From: Streptomyces violaceorubidus
GTDB lineage: Bacteria > Actinomycetota > Actinomycetes > Streptomycetales > Streptomycetaceae
Reading direction: 5' to 3'
Assembly (NCBI RefSeq): GCF_000717995.1
Contig: NZ_JODM01000030.1
Location: 77,306-141,305, forward strand
DNA: 64,000 nt
A program made the position numbers and the translations under genes. Under the pieces are notes generated by a model. The model ran no database searches, was not told where the DNA came from, and was given only the letters and a program-made list of their open reading frames with translations. Positions 18,367 through 27,472 of the stretch are shown in pieces. Position 1 is the first letter of the stretch; each line of letters starts with the position of its first letter.

Positions 18367-19160
18367 TCACGGCCCGAGGAGCGCGTCGGCCAGTTCGGCG
18401 CCCAGTCGTTCGCCGTCCTTGCGGCCCCGTTCGGGGACCTGTGTGTTCCAGGCCGCCGCCGCGCGGTCCAGGGCCTCGGCACAGGCCTGCCAGGCACACG
18501 GCGCCACCCAGAACCGCCCCGGCCTGGGGGAGGAGCGGACGGGCGACGGAGCGGTCGCTGAGCCGTGCCTGCACGGTCACCCGCCGGCGTCCGTCGGGGC
18601 GGGGCGCGGTACGACCGTCACCGGGACACGGGCGAGCGGGTGCGTGCGGGTCCCGCTCAGAGGGGCGCGGGACGGGTGGCGGCCGTGGCCCGTCGCCTGC
18701 CACCGTCTGCCGAGGTCGAGGTGCGGACGTCCGGTGCCGCCGAGGTGTCTGGCCCGCTTGCCGCCGCTCCAGCGCAGCGCCACCGACAGCCACGCCGTGC
18801 GGGGCCGTTCGGCGCTCCTGAGCCCGAGTGCGCAGACCAGGCGGGCGCGATGGGCGGGTCGCCGTCGAGAGTGTCGACCTCCAGCGCCGTCTCCCGGCGG
18901 CGGTCCCAGGAGACACGGTGAGGCACTGGTCGGCGTCCGGTGCACCGTCCTGATCGCGCACGGGCGGTACTGCGCGCGCCCGCCCCCAGGTGCCTCCCCC
19001 GTGCCGGCACCAGGCCCGGCACCGGACGTCCGTCGGGCAGCCGCAGGCGTGTTCCCTCGACGTCCGTGCCCTCGGCCAGGTCGTGCAGCGCGGCGACGCA
19101 CGACTCCAGCCGGCGGCGGGGTACGGGGGCGAGGGCCACGGTGTGCCGGAAGCGGGCCAT
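18367..19160 (-). pseudogene. Decayed gene of unknown family
   Basis: A plausible start gives MARFRHTVALAPVPRRRL and protein-like sequence to about LPDGRPVPGLVPARG. The coding signal then jumps between all three minus frames: WDRRRETALEVDTLDGD, then RTAWLSVALRWSGGKRARHL, then VTVQARLSDRSVARP. It ends with ACAEALDRAAAAWNTQVPER ... LGAELADALLGP and a stop. Several frameshifts are needed to connect these into one protein of about 260 residues. No intact gene fills this stretch on either strand. Confidence 0.55.
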
Positions 19161-19256
19161 GCGGCGAGGACGGCCGCTCGCGGGGCGCCACGTCACGGGT
19201 TTGCCCGGGCAGTGAGCGGGCGCCGTTGGTTGCCGGTTCCCGGAGTGCGGGCGGCG

Positions 19257-19997
19257 TCAGCGGCCGTCCTCCCCCGGACGCCGCGCGACGAAGACGAACT
19301 CCCGCCCCTCGCGGTCCGGTGCCCCGCGCACCTCCCGCACCAGGTACCCCTGTTCGGCCAGGTCGGCCGCCACTTCCTCCCGCTCCCGGAAGCGCAGGGT
19401 CGAGTCGGAGGTCAGCACCTCGCCGTCCGCGCCGAAGACGTAGGTCCACCGGAAGGTGACCATCGGAACGCTCACGTCCAGCAGCCGGCACCAGCTCTCG
19501 ACGGTGCCCACGCCGGGGACGTCCGCGATCCGGTGCGTGTGCTCGCGGGTCCACTCCTCCCAGGCGCGCCGGGCCGGGTCCCGGGTTTCGAACACCAGGT
19601 GCCCGCCGGGCCGCAGGGCCTCGTACGCGCCGCGCAGCGTCCCCTGCCAGGAGGGCCGGTCGGTGATGGCCTGGGCGACGTTCGCCGTCATGGTGGCGAG
19701 GTCGACGCGGAGCGCGGGGAGCGAGGTGGCGTCGCCCTCGATCCAGCGCACCCGGTCGGCGCCCGGCCGGCCACGGGCCACGTCGAGGCTGGCCCCGGCG
19801 GGGTCGACGCCGACGACCTCGATGCCGCGACCGGCCAGCAGCAGGGCGAACACCCCGGTCCCGCAGCCGATGTCCAGCACGCGCCGCGCCCCGAACCCCT
19901 CGGCCATGCGCAGATACGGGACGAGGTCGCCGCGGTCGGTGTCGAGCACGTCGTAGAGCGCGGCGAGCCTCGGATGCCGGAAGCACTCGTCAGCCAT
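19257..19997 (-). CDS. Class I SAM-dependent methyltransferase
   Basis: 246 residues from MADECFRHPRLAALYD. The Rossmann SAM-binding motif I is VLDIGCGTGVFALL, the motif II acidic residue is in VVGVDPAGASLD, and the post-I segment has WIEGDATSLP. Small-molecule or tRNA-type substrates are equally possible; the C-terminal beta sheet (TFRWTYVFGADGEVL) resembles the methyltransferase-25/UbiE-like group. It is divergent from the flavodoxin-fold gene with under 50 bp between starts, so the two promoters overlap. Confidence 0.9.
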   Translation of the reverse strand: MADECFRHPRLAALYDVLDTDRGDLVPYLRMAEGFGARRVLDIGCGTGVFALLLAGRGIEVVGVDPAGASLDVARGRPGADRVRWIEGDATSLPALRVDLATMTANVAQAITDRPSWQGTLRGAYEALRPGGHLVFETRDPARRAWEEWTREHTHRIADVPGVGTVESWCRLLDVSVPMVTFRWTYVFGADGEVLTSDSTLRFREREEVAADLAEQGYLVREVRGAPDREGREFVFVARRPGEDGR

Positions 19998-20041
19998 ACG
20001 GCCGACGATAGCGCCGGAGCCACCGGGGAACACGGGTGAGC

Positions 20042-20647
20042 ATGCGCGCACTCGTGATCAACTGCACCCTCAAACCCTCCCCCCAGCCGTCGAACACCGA
20101 GGCGCTCGCCGCCACGGTCATCGCGGCGCTCAAGGGCCACGGGGCGGAGGTGGACGTCGTACGGGCCGTCGACCTGAACCTGAAACCGGGGGTCGAGACC
20201 GACATGGGCGACGGGGACGACTGGCCCGACGTGCACGCGAGGCTGCTGGCCTCGCAGATCCTGATCATCGCGTCGCCGACCTGGCTGGGCCGTCCCTCCT
20301 CCGTGGCCCAGCGGGTCCTGGAACGCATGGACGCGATGCTCTCCGAGACCGACGACGAGGACCGCCCGGTCGCCTACAACCGTGTCGCCGGTGTCCTGGT
20401 CACCGGGAACGAGGACGGCGCCCACCACGTCATCAGCGAGATCAGCGGCGGGCTCGCGGACATCGGCTACACCATCCCCGGCCAGGCCTGGACCTACTGG
20501 CACCTCGGTCCCGGCCCGGGTCCGGACTTCCTCGACGACGAGCGCGGCCACGAGTGGTCGGTCTCCACCGGCCGGGCCATGGCGTCCAACCTCGTGCACG
20601 CGGCGCGGGCCCTCGGCGCGATGCCGCTGCCCGCCCCGCCGTCCTGA
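20042..20647 (+). CDS. NADPH-dependent FMN reductase / flavodoxin-fold protein
   Basis: 201 residues starting MRALVINCTLKPSPQPSNTE, the FMN-phosphate loop of NAD(P)H:quinone-type reductases. The second flavin loop is ASPTWLGRPSS and a third is GNEDGAHH. Probably a soluble flavin reductase active on quinones or used in stress. A GTG two codons upstream is an alternative start. It is followed 93 bp later by dps, with a separate SigB-like promoter between. Confidence 0.88.
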   Translation: MRALVINCTLKPSPQPSNTEALAATVIAALKGHGAEVDVVRAVDLNLKPGVETDMGDGDDWPDVHARLLASQILIIASPTWLGRPSSVAQRVLERMDAMLSETDDEDRPVAYNRVAGVLVTGNEDGAHHVISEISGGLADIGYTIPGQAWTYWHLGPGPGPDFLDDERGHEWSVSTGRAMASNLVHAARALGAMPLPAPPS

Positions 20648-20666
20648 CCGGAGGCCGCCCGCGCAT

Positions 20667-20691
20667 GTCTGCCGGAGCCGATACGGGGCAT
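20667..20691 (+). promoter_or_regulatory. SigB/SigH-type promoter of dps
   Basis: GTCT, 15 nt, GGGCAT. This matches the Streptomyces SigB-family pattern GNNTN(14-16)GGGTAY except for one base in the -10. It lies 50 bp upstream of the dps ATG. Confidence 0.55.
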
Positions 20692-20740
20692 TCGTGCACG
20701 AGCAATGACGTACGAAACGCATGAGGAGCTGAGGTCCGCC

Positions 20741-21304
20741 ATGACGCACGACCTGACCCCGCAGTACACGGTCCCCGGCATCGAGCGCGAGGCCGCCGGA
20801 CGGCTGATCGGTGTCCTGCGGCTGCGCCTGCACGCCCTCAACGACCTGCACCTGACCCTCAAGCACGTGCACTGGAACGTGGTGGGTCCGCACTTCATAG
20901 CGGTCCACGAGATGATCGACCCCCAGGTCGACCAGGTGCGCGACATGGCCGACGACGTCGCCGAGCGCATCGCCGCGCTCGGCGGAGTGGCCCAGGGCAC
21001 GCCCGGGGCGCTGGTGGCCGAGCGCAAGTGGGACGACTACTCCATCGGACGGGCAGACGCCATCGCCCATCTCGGCGCGCTCGACGTCGTGTACACCGGC
21101 GTCGTCCAGGGCATGCGCGCGGCGATCGAGGAGGCCGGCAAGATCGACACGGCCACGGAGGACCTGCTGATCGGCCAGCTCAGGGACCTGGAGCAGTTCC
21201 AGTGGTTCGTGCGGGCCCATCTGGAGAGCGCCGGCGGCACCCTCGCGACGGGCAGCGCGACGTCGGAGACGGAGGCGGCGGCCCGCGGCGCGGAAGTCGC
21301 GTAG
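20741..21304 (+). CDS. dps: Dps-family ferritin-like DNA-protection protein
   Basis: 187 residues with the Dps ferroxidase signature LKHVHWNVVGPHFIAVHEMIDPQVDQVRDM given here in part: the His in HWNV and the Asp/Glu pair in the next helix are the iron ligands. The C-terminal tail is Ala/Thr/Glu-rich. It forms 12-mers that oxidise Fe(II) with H2O2 and compact DNA. An upstream in-frame ATG is possible, but GAGG lies directly before this ATG. It corresponds in context to dpsA of S. coelicolor, which is known to respond to osmotic stress through SigB-type factors. Confidence 0.93.
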   Translation: MTHDLTPQYTVPGIEREAAGRLIGVLRLRLHALNDLHLTLKHVHWNVVGPHFIAVHEMIDPQVDQVRDMADDVAERIAALGGVAQGTPGALVAERKWDDYSIGRADAIAHLGALDVVYTGVVQGMRAAIEEAGKIDTATEDLLIGQLRDLEQFQWFVRAHLESAGGTLATGSATSETEAAARGAEVA

Positions 21305-21321
21305 CGGGACCGCCCGGGTCA

Positions 21322-21357
21322 GGGGGGTGTGCCGGCCGGGTGGCCGGGACACCCCCC
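21322..21357. terminator. Terminator between dps and PRC-barrel gene
   Basis: Outer arms GGGGGGTGT / ACACCCCCC (9 bp) enclose an inner CCGGCC / GGCCGG stem, between two convergent genes. Confidence 0.75.
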
Positions 21358-21361
21358 GGCC

Positions 21362-21718
21362 TCAGCGCCGGCCGAGGCGGCGTTCGCCGCGGCTGCCCTG
21401 CTCGTAGGGCAGGTGGTAGTGGGCGAAGACCGCGCCCTCGTCCTCGGCGGCCAGCTCACCGTCCGGGTCGATCCCGGGCGCGTCCTTGACCAGCGATTTG
21501 TCGTAGGTCACTTTCAGGTAGGACGGTCCGACGGTGGCCTTGTCCACCGGTACGAAGACGAGCCGCCGGCGGGTCGGCAGCCCGATGGTGACCGTGGCGA
21601 ACGCGGGCCGGTCGGTGAGGGTGTCGAAGTAGATGGACTCCAGGGTCCCGATCTTGCGGCCGTCGTAGTCCACGACATCCAGGCCGCGCCAGTCACGAAT
21701 GTTTTCGGCTTCAAACAT
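21362..21718 (-). CDS. PRC-barrel domain protein
   Basis: 118 residues. A PRC-barrel fills residues 5-90 (LDVVDYDGRKIGTLESIYFD ... FVPVDKATVGPSYLKV), followed by a short charged tail. Actinobacterial proteins of this type are small cytoplasmic stress-associated proteins of unknown partner. Its place between dps and the sigB operon suggests membership in the same osmotic and oxidative stress regulon, although no clean SigB promoter was found upstream. Confidence 0.88.
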   Translation of the reverse strand: MFEAENIRDWRGLDVVDYDGRKIGTLESIYFDTLTDRPAFATVTIGLPTRRRLVFVPVDKATVGPSYLKVTYDKSLVKDAPGIDPDGELAAEDEGAVFAHYHLPYEQGSRGERRLGRR

Positions 21719-21881
21719 GCCCAGTTCCCTTCCGAGGACGCGCTCAGTGTCTTGTTCCCCGCTTCGCCCGGCTGTCGCCTCCCTGTCCCCTCACCGGCGT
21801 AGCGCGTCCGGTCGGGATAGGCTGCCTGGCCGGGAGAAGGGTTCCGACGGGGGCCCGGTGGAGTACCGGAGGGGATCGAGT

Positions 21882-22235
21882 GTGGATGGCACAGGCGCCA
21901 AGGGCGACCCGGCCCGCGCCCGGTGGGGTGCCCTGCTGGACGTGGGCCCGTTGCCCGGCCGGCCTGGCATCCGCGCCAGCGGCGAGATCACTGTGAGCAC
22001 CCGGCTCTCCTGGGAGAACGCGCTGACCGAACTGTCCCGGCGGCACACGGACGTGTCCTACGTGGAGCTGTCCGAGGTGCGGTTCGTCGACGTGGCCGGG
22101 GTGACGGCACTGGCCGTCACCGCCCTGAACCTGCCCGTCGGCCGGGTCGTGGTGGAACGCCCGCCGCCGCAGCTGCCACGGGTGCTCGACCTGTTCTGGC
22201 CCTCCCTGCACCGGATCGAGGTGGCGCCACGATGA
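21882..22235 (+). CDS. STAS-domain protein of the sigB operon (RsbB-like)
   Basis: 117 residues from GTG (GGAGGGG 7 bases upstream). The STAS fold is visible as ITVSTRLSWENALTELSRRH and VELSEVRFVDVAGVTALAV. In RsbV/SpoIIAA proteins the second loop reads D-S-(S/T)-G with a phosphorylatable Ser; here it is D-V-A-G, so the usual phospho-switch is absent. It overlaps rsbA by ATGA, so the two are co-translated. It probably modulates RsbA, but not by the standard phosphorylation mechanism. Confidence 0.82.
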   Translation: MDGTGAKGDPARARWGALLDVGPLPGRPGIRASGEITVSTRLSWENALTELSRRHTDVSYVELSEVRFVDVAGVTALAVTALNLPVGRVVVERPPPQLPRVLDLFWPSLHRIEVAPR

Positions 22236-23191
22236 GCACGGCGACCACCGACGGGGCATTCATCCATCCGGCACTGTTCTACCGCTCGGCGGCCGAGTAC
22301 ACCGACCGGACGGTGGCGTTCGTACGGGAGGGTCTGGCAGCGGGCGAACCGGTGGCGGTGGCCGTCCCCGGCCCCAACCTGGAACTGATCCGGGCGGGGC
22401 TGGGCACGGACGCGCGGGACGTCACCTTCCTGGACATGACCGAGGCTGGGCGCAACCCGGGGCGGATCATCCCGGGCGTCCTGAGGGCGTTCGCCGACGC
22501 GCACCCGCGGGGACGGGTGCGGATCATCGGCGAGCCCGTCTGGGCCGGACGCAGCGCCGCGGAGTACCCGGCGTGCGCCCAGCACGAGGCGCTGATCAAC
22601 GCGGCCTTCGAGGGCCGTCCCGTCACCATCCTGTGCCCGTACGACGAGACCCTGCTGGCCGCGGACGTCCTGGCCGACGCCCTGGTCACCCACCCGACGG
22701 TCATCACCGCGGGGAGCGAGCGGGTCAGCGAGCGGTACGACTGGCGCGCGGTCGTCGCCCGCTACAACGAGCCGCTCGCACGTGTGCCCGACGCCGACGT
22801 CCTTCGGTTCGGCCCCGGTCAGCTGCCCGAGGCCCGCCGCTTCGCGGTCGACCGGGCCGCTTCGCTCGGGCTGACCGGGCGACGGTTGCAGGACGCGGAG
22901 CTGGCGGTGTCCGAGCTGACCACGAACAGCGTGGTCCACGGCGGCGGCAGCGGAACGGTCGCGGTCTGGGCCGAGGCGGGCCAGGTGGTGTGCGAGGTCC
23001 GCGACGGGGGCCGGCTCACGGATCCGCTCGCCGGGCGGCGGCCCGCGGAACGGGGACAGATCGGTGGCCGCGGCCTGCTGCTGGTCCACTACGTCGCCGA
23101 TCTGGTGCGGGTTCACACGACCGAGGAGGGCACCGCCGTCCGCTTCTACCTGGGCGTTGGAGGCACCCTTGCGGATTCCTCGCCGAAGTAA
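22232..23191 (+). CDS. rsbA: Anti-sigma factor RsbA (MEDS domain + HATPase)
   Basis: 319 residues. The N-terminal part (about 10-170) is a MEDS/DcmR-like sensory domain (YRSAAEYTDRTVAFVREGLA, GEPVWAGRSAAEYPACAQHE). The C-terminal part (about 195-310) is a GHKL-type kinase domain with N box ELAVSELTTNSVVHGG, G1 EVRDGG and G2 GQIGGRGLLLVHYVAD, as in anti-sigma serine kinases. It should bind and hold the SigB encoded 97 bp downstream. A SigB-type promoter lies between the two, so sigB can be transcribed alone or with rsbA. Confidence 0.9.
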   Translation: MSTATTDGAFIHPALFYRSAAEYTDRTVAFVREGLAAGEPVAVAVPGPNLELIRAGLGTDARDVTFLDMTEAGRNPGRIIPGVLRAFADAHPRGRVRIIGEPVWAGRSAAEYPACAQHEALINAAFEGRPVTILCPYDETLLAADVLADALVTHPTVITAGSERVSERYDWRAVVARYNEPLARVPDADVLRFGPGQLPEARRFAVDRAASLGLTGRRLQDAELAVSELTTNSVVHGGGSGTVAVWAEAGQVVCEVRDGGRLTDPLAGRRPAERGQIGGRGLLLVHYVADLVRVHTTEEGTAVRFYLGVGGTLADSSPK

Positions 23192-23205
23192 TGGCAATCC
23201 GCCAT

Positions 23206-23230
23206 GTGTGCGATGCCTGACCCGGGGTAG
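23206..23230 (+). promoter_or_regulatory. SigB-type promoter of sigB (autoregulatory)
   Basis: GTGT, 15 nt, GGGTAG. This fits GNNTN(14-16)GGGTAY with one base off at the last -10 position. It starts 83 bp before the sigB ATG, the arrangement known for the S. coelicolor sigBp1 autoregulated promoter. Confidence 0.65.
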
Positions 23231-23288
23231 GCGATCGGTCGTCGGCCGACAAGGTGACACGACGACCGATCCACAGGGAGGGCACATC

Positions 23289-24134
23289 ATGACGACGACG
23301 ACCGCACAGGCCACCGAGCACGCCACGACGGAGATGCCGGAGATCGCGGACCCGTCCAAGGTGGCGCCCAAGGACGCGCGGGAGTTGTCGAAGCTCTTCT
23401 TCGAGCAGCTGGCGGTTCTGGAGGAGGGCACGCCCGAGCACCAGTACGCGCGCAACACGCTGATCGAGATGAACATGTCCCTGGTCCGCTTCGCGGCCGG
23501 CCGGTTCCGCAGCCGCGGGCCGGAGGAGATGGAGGACATCGTCCAGGTCGGCATGATCGGACTGATCAAGGCCATCGACCGGTTCGAACTGACCCGCGAG
23601 GTCGAGTTCACCTCCTTCGCCGTGCCGTACATCGTCGGGGAGATCAAGCGGTTCTTCCGGGACACCTCGTGGGCGGTGCACGTGCCCCGGCGTCTCCAGG
23701 AGGCCCGTGTCCAGCTGGCCCGGGCCACCGAGGAGCTGCGCAGCCGACTGGGTCGCAACCCCACCACGCAGGAGCTGTCCGAGCTGATGAGCCTGCCGGA
23801 GGACGAGGTCGTCGAGGCCCGTCTGGCGGCCAACGGCTACAACTCGGCCTCTCTCGACGCGGCGATCAACGGCAGCGAGGACGGCGAGTCGGCGCTCGCG
23901 GACTTCATCGGTACGGACGACGCCGCCCTGGCGCTCGTGGACGACTTCCACGCCCTGGCTCCGATGATCGCCGAGCTGGACGAGCGCGACCGGCAGATCA
24001 TCCACTGGCGGTTCGTGGAGGAACTCACCCAGAAGGACATCGGCGAGCGCCTCGGTGTCTCCCAGATGCATGTGTCCCGGCTGATCTCACGCCTGCTGAC
24101 CCGGCTGCGGGAAGGCATGCTCAGCACCGCCTGA
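23289..24134 (+). CDS. sigB: Stress sigma factor SigB (SigF/B group)
   Basis: 281-residue group 3 sigma factor without region 1.1. Region 2 includes NMSLVRFAAGRFRSRG and EEMEDIVQVGMIGLIKAIDR. Region 3 includes FRDTSWAVHVPRRLQE, and region 4 contains the helix-turn-helix TQKDIGERLGVSQMHVSRL. An N-terminal Thr/Glu-rich extension of about 25 residues precedes the family core. ATG follows GGAGGG. It directs osmotic and oxidative stress genes in Streptomyces; dps upstream is a likely target. It ends 17 bp from the convergent ku gene. Confidence 0.95.
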   Translation: MTTTTAQATEHATTEMPEIADPSKVAPKDARELSKLFFEQLAVLEEGTPEHQYARNTLIEMNMSLVRFAAGRFRSRGPEEMEDIVQVGMIGLIKAIDRFELTREVEFTSFAVPYIVGEIKRFFRDTSWAVHVPRRLQEARVQLARATEELRSRLGRNPTTQELSELMSLPEDEVVEARLAANGYNSASLDAAINGSEDGESALADFIGTDDAALALVDDFHALAPMIAELDERDRQIIHWRFVEELTQKDIGERLGVSQMHVSRLISRLLTRLREGMLSTA

Positions 24135-24151
24135 GCGGTGCTCCGGACTCA

Positions 24152-25222
24152 TCAGGCCGCGGTCGTCTTCTTCTTCCGGCGACCGCGGCTTCGGTGTTCG
24201 TCGCCGCTGCCGTTGCCGCTCCCGCTTCCGTTGGCGCTGAGCGCGTCCACGAGTTGCCGGCGGCTCATCTTCGAGCGGCCGGCGATGTCCTGCTCGGTGG
24301 CCCGCCGGTAGAGCTCGGCCTTGCTCAGCTCCCGCAACTCGCCCTGGGCGGGCCCGCCGGTCTTCTTCCGTGGCTCGGCGGCCTTCCTCCTCGGCGCGGA
24401 CGGCTTCCCGCCGTCCGAGCCGTCGCCCTTGCCCTTGCCCTTGCCCTTCGCCTGTTCCAGGCTTCCGCGCAGGACCTCCATCAGGTCGACGACGTTGGTC
24501 GCCTCGGGCGCCTGCGCGGCGACGGCCACCTCCTCGCCCTCGGCCTTGGCCCGGACCAGCTCACGGACCCTCTCCTGGTAGGTGTCGCGATAGCCCGCGG
24601 GGTCCCAGTCGCCGCTGAGGGCGTCGACGAGACGCAGCGCCATGTCCAGTTCCTTGCCCCGGCCCACCCGGTCCGGCGGCAGTTCCGGAAGCTCCTCGAC
24701 GGGGTCGCGGACCTCGTCGGCCCAGTGCAGTGTCTGGAGCAGCAGGACCCGGTCCTCGGCACGCAGCACGGTCAGGTACTGCCGATTGCGCATGACGAAG
24801 GTGGCGACACCCGCTTTGCCGGTCTCGGCGAGGGCGGTGCGCAGGAGTTCGTAGACCTTGAGGTACTCCTCGCCGCGCGGGGCGAGGTAGTAGGTGCGGC
24901 CGAAGTAGACCGGCTCGATCCGGTCCAGGTCCACGAAGTCGGTGATCTCGAGGGTGCGGGAGCGTCCCGGCGCGATCTCGTCCAGTTCCTCCGGCTCCAC
25001 GACGACGTACTCGCCCTCGCTCACCTCGTATCCCTTGACGATGTCGTCGGCGCCGACCTCCTTGCCGGTGCGCTCGTTGACCCGTCGGTTGCGGATCCGG
25101 TCCGAGGTGCCGCGCTGCAACTGGTGGAAGTGGACCGTGTGGTCCTCGGTCGCCGTGAACAGACCGACGGGCACCGAGACCAGCCCGAAGGTGATCACAC
25201 CCGTCCAGATCGCCCGTGCCAC
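24152..25222 (-). CDS. ku: Ku, DNA-end-binding protein for non-homologous end joining
   Basis: 356 residues from [22 protein letters not shown], the invariant Ku start. The core beta-barrel runs to about residue 260 ([38 protein letters not shown]). The C-terminal extension has a [10 protein letters not shown] lysine run, then a SAP/Rho-N-like helix pair ([29 protein letters not shown]) and a basic tail. Bacterial Ku homodimers recruit LigD; no ligD is in the window. Longer upstream starts give non-family sequence. The extended tail is common in Streptomyces Ku and probably adds DNA contacts. Confidence 0.95.
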   Translation of the reverse strand: MARAIWTGVITFGLVSVPVGLFTATEDHTVHFHQLQRGTSDRIRNRRVNERTGKEVGADDIVKGYEVSEGEYVVVEPEELDEIAPGRSRTLEITDFVDLDRIEPVYFGRTYYLAPRGEEYLKVYELLRTALAETGKAGVATFVMRNRQYLTVLRAEDRVLLLQTLHWADEVRDPVEELPELPPDRVGRGKELDMALRLVDALSGDWDPAGYRDTYQERVRELVRAKAEGEEVAVAAQAPEATNVVDLMEVLRGSLEQAKGKGKGKGDGSDGGKPSAPRRKAAEPRKKTGGPAQGELRELSKAELYRRATEQDIAGRSKMSRRQLVDALSANGSGSGNGSGDEHRSRGRRKKKTTAA

Positions 25223-25460
25223 GGCCGTCCGCTCCGTCCGTCCCGCTCGTACCGCCAGGTCCTGCCACGCTGCCATCCGGCCGACGGCCCCGCGCGGCGG
25301 ACGGAGCACACGGGTGGGCGGCCGGGTGACAGCGCGCGGAACGGCCGTCGCCGTTGTTCCCTGTGAGGGGTGCGGGACGGCGGACGCTCCGGCGGCTCGG
25401 CCGTCCACCCGTCGCACCGCCGCACGATCCGTCGAACGAAGCCGAACAGAGGGACACCCC

Positions 25461-26582
25461 ATGAGCTGTCGTCTGAAGCCGATCACCCGCGAGGAGCATC
25501 TGCGCTTCGTCACGGCCCGGCCTTCCGTGAGCCACCTCCAGGTCCCCTCCTGGGGCGACGTGAAGCCGGACTGGCGGGCGGAGAGCCTCGGGTGGTTCGA
25601 CGAGGGCGGAGAGCTGGTGGGCGCCGGGCTGGTGCTGCTGCGGCCGCTGCCGCGGCTGAAGCGGTACCTGGCCTACCTGCCCGAGGGCCCGGTCATCGAC
25701 TGGACGGCGGACGGTCTGGAGCGGTGGCTGGAGCCGATGCTCGCGTACCTGAGGGGACGCGGCGCGTTCACGGTACGCATGGGGCCGCCCGTGGTGGCGC
25801 GGCGCTGGAGCGCCGACGCGGTCAAGGCGGCGATCGCCGACCCGGATGCCCGGCGGCTGGGCGACGTGGAGGCGACGGTGCGGGAGCCCGGGGCCGACGA
25901 GACCGCCGAGCGGCTGCGCCGGATGGGCTGGCGGCGCACCGAGCCCGGCGGCGAGGACGGCTTCGCCTCGGGCCAGCCGCGCCATGTGTGCCAGGTACCG
26001 CTGGCCGGGCGGTCGTTGGAGCAGTTGCGGAACGGCTTCAACCAGCAGTGGCGGCGCAACATCAAGAAGGCCGAGAAGGCCGGGGTCAAGGTCGTCCGGG
26101 GCGACGAGGAGGACCTGCCCACCTTCTACGAGCTGTACGTGGAGACCGCGCGCCGGGACCGCTTCGTGCCGCGTCCCCTCCCCTACTTCCGGCGCATGTG
26201 GCAGGCGCTGACGGCCGAGGACCCGGACCGCATGCGCCTGTACCTCGCCCATCACGACGGGGAGGTACTCGCCGCGGCCACGATGCTGACGGTCGGCGAA
26301 CACGTCTGGTACTCCTACGGCGCGTCCACCAGCCGGCGGCGCGAGGTGCAGCCCAACAACGCCCTCCAGTGGCGGATGATGTGCGACGCCCGTGAACTGG
26401 GCGCGGCCGTCTACGACTTCCGCGGCATCACCGACACCCTGGACGAGGACAACCACCTGCTGGGGCTGCTCCGGTTCAAGGTCGGCGCGGGCGGACAGGC
26501 CGTCGAGTACCTCGGCGAGTGGGACTATCCGCTGAACAGGGTGCTGCACAAGGCCGTGTCCCTGTACCTGGCACGCCGCTGA
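25461..26582 (+). CDS. FemAB/FemX-family aminoacyl transferase
   Basis: 373 residues with the duplicated GNAT fold of Fem[21 protein letters not shown] in the first half, and [49 protein letters not shown] in the second. Such enzymes add Gly or another residue from tRNA to the peptidoglycan stem peptide. In Streptomyces the bridge is a single Gly, made by FemX, so this may be a paralogue acting under stress or on another acceptor. Divergent from ku, 239 bp between starts. Confidence 0.9.
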   Translation: MSCRLKPITREEHLRFVTARPSVSHLQVPSWGDVKPDWRAESLGWFDEGGELVGAGLVLLRPLPRLKRYLAYLPEGPVIDWTADGLERWLEPMLAYLRGRGAFTVRMGPPVVARRWSADAVKAAIADPDARRLGDVEATVREPGADETAERLRRMGWRRTEPGGEDGFASGQPRHVCQVPLAGRSLEQLRNGFNQQWRRNIKKAEKAGVKVVRGDEEDLPTFYELYVETARRDRFVPRPLPYFRRMWQALTAEDPDRMRLYLAHHDGEVLAAATMLTVGEHVWYSYGASTSRRREVQPNNALQWRMMCDARELGAAVYDFRGITDTLDEDNHLLGLLRFKVGAGGQAVEYLGEWDYPLNRVLHKAVSLYLARR

Positions 26583-26682
26583 GCCGCACATCGGGCGGCC
26601 AGTCTGTGACACGGTGGGCGGACGGCCCCGCGTTTCCCGGGTGGCGAGGCCGGGTCCGGACGAGGTGAGGCGGGGTGGGGAG

Positions 26683-27384
26683 ATGTCGCGGCTCTTGGTG
26701 GTGCAGAACCATCGGGGCGGTGGGGCGGGCCGGTTCGGTGACTGGCTGGCCGCGGACGGGGTGACCCTGGACGTGGTGCACGCCTACGCCGGCGAGGCCC
26801 TGCCCCGGCGTCCGGAGCACGACGGCGTGCTGGTGCTCGGCGGTGGCTACCTGCCCGACGACGACGTGCGCGCTCCCTGGCTCGCACCCACCCGTGCCCT
26901 GGTCGCCGAGGCGGTGGGGCGGGGTGACCCGGTCTTCGGGATCTGCCTCGGCGGGCAGCTCCTCGCCCAGGTCGCCGGCGGCACGGTGCGCGGTGAGCAC
27001 GGCGAACCGGAGTTCGGCAGCACCCCGCTGACCGTGCGGCCCGAGGCCGGGGCGGATCCGCTCTTCGGTGGGCTGCCGGAGCGGGTGACGGCGATCGAGC
27101 ACCACCAGGACGCCGTCACCGCCCTGCCGCCCGGCTCGGCGTGGCTCATGTCGAGCGAGCGGTGCCCGTACCAGGCGTTCCGGGTCGGTGAGCGGGCGTG
27201 GGGCGTGCAGTTCCACCCGGAGGCGGGGGCGGACCGGGTCGGGGCCTGGGACGCCGACCGGCTCCGGGCCCGTGGCCTCGACCCGGTGGCACTCTCCCGC
27301 CGGGCGGAGCTCGACGAGCCCGCGGCCGAGGTGGTCTGGCGCGAGGTGGCCCGGCGCTTCGCCGCGGTCGTCGTCGGGGCGTGA
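26683..27384 (+). CDS. Class I glutamine amidotransferase-like protein
   Basis: 233 residues. The nucleophile elbow FGICLGGQLLAQ (Cys near 90) and the His-Glu pair in QFHPEAG complete the triad of the GATase1 family (GuaA/PuuD-like, stand-alone type). Probably hydrolyses a gamma-glutamyl or glutamine amide. No synthetase partner is adjacent. A GTGGGGAG site sits directly before ATG. Confidence 0.88.
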   Translation: MSRLLVVQNHRGGGAGRFGDWLAADGVTLDVVHAYAGEALPRRPEHDGVLVLGGGYLPDDDVRAPWLAPTRALVAEAVGRGDPVFGICLGGQLLAQVAGGTVRGEHGEPEFGSTPLTVRPEAGADPLFGGLPERVTAIEHHQDAVTALPPGSAWLMSSERCPYQAFRVGERAWGVQFHPEAGADRVGAWDADRLRARGLDPVALSRRAELDEPAAEVVWREVARRFAAVVVGA

Positions 27385-27393
27385 GCACCGGCT

Positions 27394-27411
27394 CATGGGG
27401 CGCGCCCCATG
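27394..27411. repeat. 18-bp perfect palindrome between convergent genes
   Basis: CATGGGGCGCGCCCCATG, with a smaller CGGTCC/GGACCG hairpin about 35 bp further on. It lies between the convergent amidotransferase and SGNH genes and is probably part of a terminator, although it has no loop. Confidence 0.6.
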
Positions 27412-27472
27412 CGAAGCGGCCCCCTTCTGACCGGCCCACGCTCATCGGTCCCCGCGGACCGACTCATGAGGG

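Noticed and set aside
21816..21835. SigB promoter before the STAS gene (GGGATAGG)
   Set aside because: No acceptable -35 at 14-16 bp, so not listed.
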